Shown piece after piece: positions 7,201-11,862 of a stretch of 11,862 nucleotides of DNA. The stretch lies in contig JBILVB010000120.1 of assembly GCA_044370695.1 (NCBI GenBank), forward strand, positions 1 to 11,862, written 5' to 3'. A model generated the notes under the pieces. That model ran no database searches. It had not been told where the DNA came from and saw nothing but the letters and a program-made list of their open reading frames with translations. The first letter of the stretch is position 1. Every line of letters begins with the position of its first letter. The position numbers were made by a program, and so were the translations under genes. The stretch comes from JBEIFW01 sp044370695 (GTDB taxonomy: Bacteria; Actinomycetota; Acidimicrobiia; Acidimicrobiales; Ilumatobacteraceae).

Positions 7201-7602
7201 ATGCCGATCACCAAGGGCGTCAAGGCGCTCGTCGCCGAAGCGAACGCCCGCGTGCGCACCATTCCCACGGCCGAGGCGATCGCCCTCCACGGCTCGCCCG
7301 ACATCACCTTCGTCGACCTGCGCGACCCCCGCGAGCTCGAGCGCGACGGGATGGTCCCCGATGCCTTCCACGCCACGCGGGGCATGATCGAGTTCTGGGT
7401 GGACCCCGACAGCCCGTACTTCAAGCCGCTCTTCGGCGAGGACCGCCTCTTCGTCCTCTACTGTGCGAGCGGTTGGCGCAGTGCGCTCACGGCGGCGACG
7501 TTGCAGGACATGGGGATGGGCAACGTCGCCCACGTCGAGGGCGGCTTCGCCGGCTGGAAGGCGGCTGGCGGACCCGTCGGAACCAAGCCGGCCCGTCACT
7601 GA
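7201..7602 (+). CDS. Single-domain rhodanese (sulfurtransferase)
   Basis: This encodes 133 residues making one rhodanese domain. TFVDLRDPRELERDGMVPDA matches the conserved strand and loop. The active-site loop is YCASGWRSALTA, with C88 as the persulfide-bearing residue, and VEGGFAGWKAAGGP is the standard C-terminal signature. The protein would move sulfane sulfur between donors and acceptors in the cytoplasm; donors and acceptors cannot be named. The stretch IEFWVDPDSPYFKPLFGED before the active site is longer than in GlpE-like proteins and recurs in a subgroup of stand-alone bacterial rhodaneses. The ATG at 7201 directly follows a TATCCT box. It is the first of four same-strand genes, and the next gene starts 27 bases after its stop but has its own candidate -10 box. 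A second rhodanese domain in this window belongs to the moeB-like fusion. Confidence 0.88.
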   Translation: MPITKGVKALVAEANARVRTIPTAEAIALHGSPDITFVDLRDPRELERDGMVPDAFHATRGMIEFWVDPDSPYFKPLFGEDRLFVLYCASGWRSALTAATLQDMGMGNVAHVEGGFAGWKAAGGPVGTKPARH

Positions 7603-7615
7603 CGCCGACCGGCGC

Positions 7616-7621
7616 TAGCAT
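7616..7621 (+). promoter_or_regulatory. Candidate -10 box TAGCAT before the LysM-like small gene
   Basis: TAGCAT ends eight bases before the ATG at 7630, in the 27-base gap after the rhodanese gene. It could start a leaderless transcript covering the two small genes and the amidohydrolase. There is no clear -35 box. Confidence 0.35.
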
Positions 7622-7629
7622 CCCGCGGC

Positions 7630-7839
7630 ATGGGGGCCGTGCGTCGTTTCGTCCATCCCGAACCCGGCGACACGCTCGCTGCGATCGCCCACCGCGAACT
7701 CCCCGGCACCGAGAACGGCGCGCAGGTGCTGATGTCGTGGAACCTGCATCTCGCCATGCGGGTGTTCCCCGTGAGCGACGTGCCCGGCGCGGTGCTCCCC
7801 AGCGACCTGATCTACGTCGAGCCCCCGCCGAGCGCATGA
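7630..7839 (+). CDS. Small LysM-like protein (69 residues)
   Basis: The 69 residues include EPGDTLAAIAHRELPG near the start, resembling the opening PGDTLxxIA of a LysM domain. A central hydrophobic or aromatic helix follows (QVLMSWNLHLAMRVF), and the end, LPSDLIYVEPPPS, is like the closing strand of LysM (the usual L-x-x-G-D-x-I-x-V pattern). There is no signal peptide or membrane segment, so it is probably cytoplasmic; that is odd for a peptidoglycan binder. It may be a LysM-like fold used for protein or ligand contact. Its stop overlaps the ATG of the next small gene (ATGA), indicating translational coupling, and the amidohydrolase follows. A real gene is supported by the coherent motif, the tight packing and its own start-site signal. 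Biochemical function is unknown. Confidence 0.7.
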   Translation: MGAVRRFVHPEPGDTLAAIAHRELPGTENGAQVLMSWNLHLAMRVFPVSDVPGAVLPSDLIYVEPPPSA

Positions 7840-8075
7840 GCGGTCACGCCGTCATCGTCGGTGTCGAGCTCGGCCCCGGGCACGACGGCCACGCCGAACT
7901 CGTCGTCGAGCTCGCCTACCCCAACGGAGGCCGAGCCCGGGTCAGCGTGCCGCACCAGGCGGCGGCGCACGCGCTCGACGCCGCCGGCATCGCCTCGATC
8001 GCCGAGCTTCCCGGCCGCCCGTGGACGATCCTCGTCCCCGGCGTGCTCGCAACGACCGATCCCGCAGTGTCCTGA
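7836..8075 (+). CDS. Small uncharacterised protein (79 residues)
   Basis: I do not recognise a named family. The ATG overlaps the preceding stop (ATGA), and the gene ends 27 bases before the amidohydrolase start. The protein reads as two or three beta strands (AVIVGVELGPGHDGHAELVV, then VELAYPNGGRARVSV), a helix (HQAAAHALDAAGI) and a final strand containing GRPWTILVPGV. It has no cysteines, no signal peptide and no membrane segment. The composition is ordinary for a folded cytoplasmic protein, not for a shadow frame. Because it is coupled to the LysM-like protein and sits in front of the amidohydrolase, the two small proteins may act together as a subunit, chaperone or regulator of that enzyme. 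That is an inference from position only. Confidence 0.65.
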   Translation: MSGHAVIVGVELGPGHDGHAELVVELAYPNGGRARVSVPHQAAAHALDAAGIASIAELPGRPWTILVPGVLATTDPAVS

Positions 8076-8102
8076 CCACCCGATCCCGCACAGGAGTACG
8101 CC

Positions 8103-9794
8103 ATGTTCGACCTCGTCATCGCCGGAGGGACCATCGTCGACGGCTCGGGCCTGCCCGGCTACGCCGGCGATCTCGGCGTCACGGGCGGCCGGATCGTCTC
8201 CGTCGGTCGCTCGCTCGCGCACGCCGACGCCGCCCGCCGGCTCGACGCCCGCGGCAAGGTCGTGGCACCGGGCTTCCTCGACCCGCACACCCATTTCGAC
8301 GCGCAGCTCTGCTTCGACCCGTACGCCACCCCGCTCATGGAGCACGGGGTCACGAGCGTCGTCACCGGGAACTGCTCGTTGAGCCTGGCCCCGGTTCCCG
8401 TCGCCCAGCGCGACCGGTTCTCGAAGATGTTCCGCCTCATCGAGGAGATGCCTGCCGCCGCGTTCGAACAGGGCGTCGACTGGCGATGGGGCACCGAGTT
8501 CGGACCGATGCTCGACTCGCTCGCGCAACGGTTGGCCTGCAACGTCGCCCCGCTCGTCGGGCACTCGGTGCTGCGCCTCGCAGTGATGGGCGCCGACACC
8601 CGCCGGATCGCCACCGACGACGAGATCCGGGCCATGGGAGACCTGTTGCGCACCTGCCTCGAGGGCGGCGCGGTCGGGCTGTCGACGAGCTTCGTCGACA
8701 TGGAGGACGACCTGCGGCCGGTGCCGTCGCGCTGGGCCGAGCACCGCGAGCTCGACGCCCTGTGCGCCGTGCTGGGCGAGCACGGTCGGATGCTGCAGAT
8801 CGTCCACGAGTTCTTCGACACGGCGCTCACCGTGTCCCGCATCGAGATCCTCGCCGAGCTGTCCCGCCGCCACGGCATCCCGACGACGCTGTCACCGCTG
8901 TTCCACAACGACGCGATGCCGGACGCGGCCGAGCAGGTGCTCGCCGCGGTCGAGCGGGCGTGGGCCTCGGGGGCCCGGGTGTGGCCCCAGGTGCAGACCC
9001 GGCCGATCGACATCTCGTTCACCCTGGCCGAGCGCAGCCTGATGTTCCTCGTGATCCCGGGCTGGTGGCAGGTGCTGTCGATGCCCGGCGTCGAGGCCAA
9101 GCTCGCCGCACTGCGCGACCCGGGCACCCGCGACACCCTGGTGAACGGGCTCAACCTGCTCGGCTCGATGCCCCAGTCCCGGCTCGATCCGGGCGGCTTC
9201 ATCGTGCGCGACGTGGTGCTCGACCGCAACCGGGACATGGTCGGACGCACCCTGGGCGAGATCGCCCCCGAGCGCGGCACCACCCCGGCCGAGTTGCTCG
9301 TCGATCTCGCGCTGGAGGAGGACCTCGGCACCTGGTTCCTGCGGGCCGACATCGGCCATCGCAACGCCGAAGCGGTCGGGGCCATGCTCGCCCACCCCCT
9401 CGTCCACATCGGCGCCTCCGACGCCGGCGCTCACGTCGGCACCTTCTCCACCTACGGCGACACGGGCTATCTGTTCTCCCGCTACGTGCGCGAGACCGGT
9501 GCGATGCGGCTGGAGCAGGCGGTGAAGAAGATCACCGCCGACACCGCCGACATCTGGGGGCTGCGGGGCCGGGGCCGGCTCGTCGAGGGTGCGCACGCCG
9601 ACGTGTGCGTGTTCGACCCGGCCACGATCGACCGCGGGCCCGAGGTGGCGGCGCACGACTTCCCCGGCGGCGGGTTCCGCTGGGTGCGCCACGCCGTGGG
9701 CACGAGCGCCACGGTCGTCGGCGGTGCGGTCGTCTGGAGCGCCGAGTCCGGCTATGCCGATGCGCTCCCCGGCGGCATCGCCACCCGGGACTGA
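8103..9794 (+). CDS. Amidohydrolase-superfamily protein, N-acyl-D-amino-acid deacylase (D-aminoacylase)-like
   Basis: This encodes 563 residues with an AGGAG site seven bases ahead. An N-terminal beta-sandwich part (FDLVIAGGTIVDGSGLPG) leads into the metal-dependent TIM barrel. Visible are the first metal pair H62-x-H64 in FLDPHTHFDAQ, TGNCSLSLAP with C91 (D-aminoacylases usually have GNCG), VGHSVLR, and the catalytic aspartate in GASDAGAHVGTFS near residue 440. The C-terminal part returns to the sandwich: LVEGAHADVCVFDP, then VVGGAVVW. Known relatives release free D-amino acids from N-acyl forms, but many actinobacterial homologues are uncharacterised and may act on other amides. The usual THxRxE segment is replaced by QIVHEFFD, so substrate and metal use may differ. 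It is probably co-transcribed with the two small genes upstream and converges on the sirtuin gene, six bases away. Confidence 0.85.
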   Translation: MFDLVIAGGTIVDGSGLPGYAGDLGVTGGRIVSVGRSLAHADAARRLDARGKVVAPGFLDPHTHFDAQLCFDPYATPLMEHGVTSVVTGNCSLSLAPVPVAQRDRFSKMFRLIEEMPAAAFEQGVDWRWGTEFGPMLDSLAQRLACNVAPLVGHSVLRLAVMGADTRRIATDDEIRAMGDLLRTCLEGGAVGLSTSFVDMEDDLRPVPSRWAEHRELDALCAVLGEHGRMLQIVHEFFDTALTVSRIEILAELSRRHGIPTTLSPLFHNDAMPDAAEQVLAAVERAWASGARVWPQVQTRPIDISFTLAERSLMFLVIPGWWQVLSMPGVEAKLAALRDPGTRDTLVNGLNLLGSMPQSRLDPGGFIVRDVVLDRNRDMVGRTLGEIAPERGTTPAELLVDLALEEDLGTWFLRADIGHRNAEAVGAMLAHPLVHIGASDAGAHVGTFSTYGDTGYLFSRYVRETGAMRLEQAVKKITADTADIWGLRGRGRLVEGAHADVCVFDPATIDRGPEVAAHDFPGGGFRWVRHAVGTSATVVGGAVVWSAESGYADALPGGIATRD

Positions 9795-9800
9795 CCCCGC

Positions 9801-10553
9801 TCAGCCGACGAGCGTCGGCAACACGTCGCTGATCGAGGCGCGGAACACCGCGTCGGCCATGCCGTCGAACTGCGTCGGCGAACCGTTGACGATCACTACC
9901 CGGGCGCCGGCGTTCCGGGCCCGCGGGACGGCGTTGGCCACGGGGTAGACCTGCAGCGTCGAGCCGACGGCGAGGAACACCTCCGCCTCCTCGGCGACGC
10001 GCAGGGCGCGATCGATCACCTCGGGCACGAGCGCCTGACCGAACGAGATGGTGTCGGACTTGAGGATCCCGCCACAGCTCCGGCAGGCCGGATCCTCCTC
10101 CCCGGCGCGCACCCGGTCGAGCACCGGTCCCATGGGGCCCCGCTCGCTGCAGGACCAGCAGATCACCCAGTGCATGGTGCCGTGCACCTCGACGACCTTG
10201 GCCGCGTCGTTGCCGGCCCGCTGGTGCAACCCGTCGACGTTCTGGGTGACGAGTGCGTGGAGCTTGCCCCGTTCCTCCAGCCGGACGAGCGCCCGGTGCC
10301 CGGCGTTGGGCTCGGCGGTCCAGGCCGGGTTCGCCACGCGGCTCTGCCACGACAGGCGGCGCACCTCGGGATCGGCGAGGTAGTGCTGCAGGGTCGCCAT
10401 CTTCTCGGCCTTGGGGTTCTTGGTCCACACGCCGTTGGGGCCACGGAAGTCCGGGATGCCCGAGTCGGTCGAGATCCCGGCACCGGTGAGCACCACGACG
10501 CGGGCGGCGGTGTCGATCCAACCCCGGACCTCGGCGTGCAGGGCGTCGTCCAT
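9801..10553 (-). CDS. NAD-dependent protein deacylase, sirtuin (Sir2) family
   Basis: This encodes 250 residues. The Rossmann part carries LTGAGISTDSGIPDFRG (residues 22-38, NAD binding), PNAGH (82-86) and TQNVDGLHQRAG (103-114). H124 in VEVHGTMH is the expected catalytic base. A zinc ribbon is given by C132, C135, C157 and C160 (CWSC and CRSC). GSTLQVYPVA and VNGSPTQFD near the C-terminus complete the cofactor site. Sirtuins remove acetyl or other acyl groups from protein lysines using NAD, and in bacteria acetyl-CoA synthetase is a common target. The Y-x-x-R pair typical of desuccinylating sirtuins was not seen. The ATG at 10553 is preferred over a long in-frame extension that crosses the ctaG gene. 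It lies 23 bases after the ctaG stop, so it may be in that operon or use its own TACCGT box. Confidence 0.92.
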   Translation of the reverse strand: MDDALHAEVRGWIDTAARVVVLTGAGISTDSGIPDFRGPNGVWTKNPKAEKMATLQHYLADPEVRRLSWQSRVANPAWTAEPNAGHRALVRLEERGKLHALVTQNVDGLHQRAGNDAAKVVEVHGTMHWVICWSCSERGPMGPVLDRVRAGEEDPACRSCGGILKSDTISFGQALVPEVIDRALRVAEEAEVFLAVGSTLQVYPVANAVPRARNAGARVVIVNGSPTQFDGMADAVFRASISDVLPTLVG

Positions 10554-10559
10554 GCCCGC

Positions 10560-10565
10560 ACGGTA
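10560..10565 (-). promoter_or_regulatory. Candidate -10 box TACCGT of a leaderless promoter for the sirtuin gene
   Basis: On the minus strand TACCGT is followed by six bases and the ATG at 10553. No Shine-Dalgarno is present. The box lies in the 23-base gap after ctaG, so the sirtuin may be transcribed separately from the copper genes. Confidence 0.4.
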
Positions 10566-10576
10566 CCGCCCGACCG

Positions 10577-11437
10577 TCAGGGTTCGGACGGTTCGGCGAC
10601 CGGGCGGCGCGCCGGCGCCGGTCGCGACCTCGGTCCGCCGAACGCACCGTTCTGCGCGGCCCAGCGGGCCCACAGCACGGCCATGACCGTCCAGATGACC
10701 GGGAGGCTGCCCACCTTCATGATCGCCCCGGCGATCTGCTGGTCGGCGAGGGGCTCGATGCCGATCCGGGGTGCGAGCTCGTAGGTGGCGTACAGCGGCG
10801 CCCCCGCGAAGGTGAGGAACCCGCCCGGAACCATGGGCGCGAGCTGCGCCGCGAGGAACAGATAGATGAAGCGCACCGGGAACGACGAGATGCGCAGGCG
10901 CCGGACCGGATTGATGATCGGAAGCCACAGCAGCAGTCCCCCGGTGAGCCAGATCGCGTCGAGCAGGAACGAACCGAACTGCGAGGTGCGCAGGTTGTCG
11001 ACGGTGACCGGGGCGTGCGTGCCGATGAGGATGACGTTGGCGATGATCGCCGCCGGCAACGGCCGGCACAGCCAGCGCACGAGCGGCTCGGCTCGCCAGC
11101 GGGCCAGAAGCTCCTCGGCGCGCCACTCAGGCACGGCGAGCAGCACGAGCGGCCCGACCACCAGTGTGTAGAGCATGTACTGCAGCATGTGGACGAGCGA
11201 CAGGTAGCCGGCGCCGAGGGTGCCCACCGGCCAGTCCGATGCGAGCCAGAAGGCCCCGAGCGCCAGCCAGAACCAGATCCGTTCGCGCCCCGCGGGCGCC
11301 GGTCGGCCCTGCCGGCGGGCTCGGGCGAGCGCCCGGGCGCGGTGCACGACCGCCGTGGCGATGATGAGCCACACCCCCAGATAGGGGCGCGGCACCCAGC
11401 TCCACGGCTCGAACAGTTGGGAACACCAGAAACGCAT
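10577..11437 (-). CDS. ctaG: Cytochrome c oxidase assembly factor CtaG (caa3-type, CtaG_2 family)
   Basis: This encodes 286 residues with about seven hydrophobic helices, for example near residues 19-38, 52-72, 78-103, 130-148, 156-175, 185-211 and 241-262. Family hallmarks are LSLVHMLQYMLYTLVVGPL in the third helix, the GGFLTFAGAPLY segment with following ATYELAPR, and ADQQIAGAIMKVG before the last helix. CtaG_2 proteins sit in the plasma membrane and help insert copper into the cytochrome c oxidase that uses a CuB centre. An AGGAGG four bases before the ATG supports the start. It follows a PCu(A)C-domain gene by 24 bases, a natural partnership because PCu(A)C proteins bring copper from outside. 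The C-terminal tail (about residue 265 on) is proline- and arginine-rich and probably cytoplasmic. Confidence 0.88.
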   Translation of the reverse strand: MRFWCSQLFEPWSWVPRPYLGVWLIIATAVVHRARALARARRQGRPAPAGRERIWFWLALGAFWLASDWPVGTLGAGYLSLVHMLQYMLYTLVVGPLVLLAVPEWRAEELLARWRAEPLVRWLCRPLPAAIIANVILIGTHAPVTVDNLRTSQFGSFLLDAIWLTGGLLLWLPIINPVRRLRISSFPVRFIYLFLAAQLAPMVPGGFLTFAGAPLYATYELAPRIGIEPLADQQIAGAIMKVGSLPVIWTVMAVLWARWAAQNGAFGGPRSRPAPARRPVAEPSEP

Positions 11438-11461
11438 CGATCCTCCTGCGGCGTCGGCCGG

Positions 11462-11862
11462 TCAGGTCCCGGCGGTGTCGTAGAGCTCGGTGAGGCCGAC
11501 GACCCGGGCGTCGACGGTGACCGGGGCATGCCGATCGAACCGGAACGTCAACGAAACGACCTCGCCGACCGACCGGGCCCGGTCCGACGCCGGCAGCATG
11601 AGGTGCATGCCGTTCGGGGCGAACACCACCGACGAACCGGGGCGCACGGCGAGCGGCAACCCGACGTCGCTGTGCGCGCCGTGGGCGCCGTCCATCGGGA
11701 CGCCCGCCGCCATGACGCTGAGCGGGCCGGCGGCCGCTTCGACCCCGACGAGGCGGTCGGGCCCTCCCCGCTGGCGGATCACGCCGTACACCCCGGCCGC
11801 CCGACCGGCCGAGGCCGCACCGATGCGGACGTTCTCGACGGAGATCGTCGAGGGACCGGGGC
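11462..11862 (-). CDS. PCu(A)C-domain copper chaperone, N-terminus beyond the window
   Basis: The frame stays open to the right-hand edge, so the gene is cut at its 5' end; an internal GTG at 11791 is not taken as the start. The visible 132 residues begin STISVENVRIG and continue with AAGVYGVIRQRGGPDRLVGV, LAVRPGSSVVFAPNGMHLMLP and a final VTVDARVVG strand. This is the PCu(A)C (DUF461) beta-sandwich. The H-x-M copper pair is present in GMHLM. The upstream ligand region reads SVMAAGVPMDGAHGAHSD, so the first His may be replaced by Met and the ligand set may differ from the canonical H-Mx-M-H-M form. The signal peptide or anchor would lie outside the window. It is followed by ctaG after 24 bases, so it probably supplies copper for the same oxidase. 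It is the second PCu(A)C protein here. Confidence 0.78.
   Translation of the reverse strand, partial: PGPSTISVENVRIGAASAGRAAGVYGVIRQRGGPDRLVGVEAAAGPLSVMAAGVPMDGAHGAHSDVGLPLAVRPGSSVVFAPNGMHLMLPASDRARSVGEVVSLTFRFDRHAPVTVDARVVGLTELYDTAGT

Noticed and set aside
8393..8399. Further GGGAACC (minus strand) as an ECF -35 element
   Set aside because: It lies antisense inside the amidohydrolase and has no CGACCA box at 16-17 bases; probably chance.
9792..9803. Terminator between the converging amidohydrolase and sirtuin genes
   Set aside because: Only six bases separate the stop codons, and no hairpin with a T-run is visible here or at the other convergent junctions (1953/1962 and 6344/6358).
8021..9832. 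Open frame of 603 codons overlapping the amidohydrolase in another frame
   Set aside because: Its composition is almost only Arg, Gly, Pro, Ala and Asp, and it competes with a well-supported amidohydrolase gene.
10554..11126. In-frame N-terminal extension of the sirtuin
   Set aside because: The extension overlaps ctaG and reads as low-complexity. The sirtuin fold starts at the ATG at 10553, which is preceded by a candidate -10 box.

Overview
The window is GC-rich, densely packed bacterial DNA with GTG as well as ATG starts, gene overlaps of 4 to 17 bases and many starts without a Shine-Dalgarno sequence. F420-type luciferase-like oxidoreductases, a CtaG_2-type oxidase assembly factor and a zinc-finger anti-sigma factor point to Actinomycetota. 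My best guess within that is the Acidimicrobiia, but this is an inference from gene content and style, not from a marker gene.

Layout. (1) 1-1953, plus strand: the end of a luciferase-like oxidoreductase, a two-hotdog thioesterase and a second complete luciferase-like oxidoreductase. This looks like acyl-CoA or lipid-type metabolism. (2) 1962-3196: an ECF sigma factor (minus) and a four-helix zinc-finger anti-sigma factor (plus), transcribed divergently from an 89-bp gap. (3) 3180-4182, minus: a PCu(A)C copper-chaperone lipoprotein followed by an overlapping, membrane-anchored cupredoxin-like protein. A 268-bp promoter-bearing gap lies upstream. (4) 4451-5617, minus: a rhodanese-MoeB fusion with the rhodanese first. 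(5) 5799-6344, plus: a secreted CAP-domain protein. (6) 6358-7155, minus: an enoyl-CoA hydratase-family protein, divergent from (7) 7201-9794, plus: a rhodanese, two tiny conserved-looking proteins (69 and 79 residues) and an N-acyl-D-amino-acid deacylase-like amidohydrolase. (8) 9801-11862, minus: a second PCu(A)C-domain protein (cut by the window edge), CtaG and a sirtuin.

How the parts may fit. Two PCu(A)C proteins, CtaG and a cupredoxin-like protein suggest copper delivery to cytochrome oxidase. The most interesting signal is a shared ECF-type promoter motif, GGGAACC, 16 or 17 bases, then CGACCA. It occurs directly before the anti-sigma gene and in the gap upstream of the PCu(A)C-cupredoxin pair. 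It suggests that this sigma factor controls both its own inhibitor and the neighbouring copper operon. A second recurring signal is a TANNNT box 6 to 9 bases before the start codon of six genes, which fits leaderless transcription. No RNA genes, mobile elements, CRISPR arrays or strong intrinsic terminators were seen. No gene-free stretch exceeds 300 bases.
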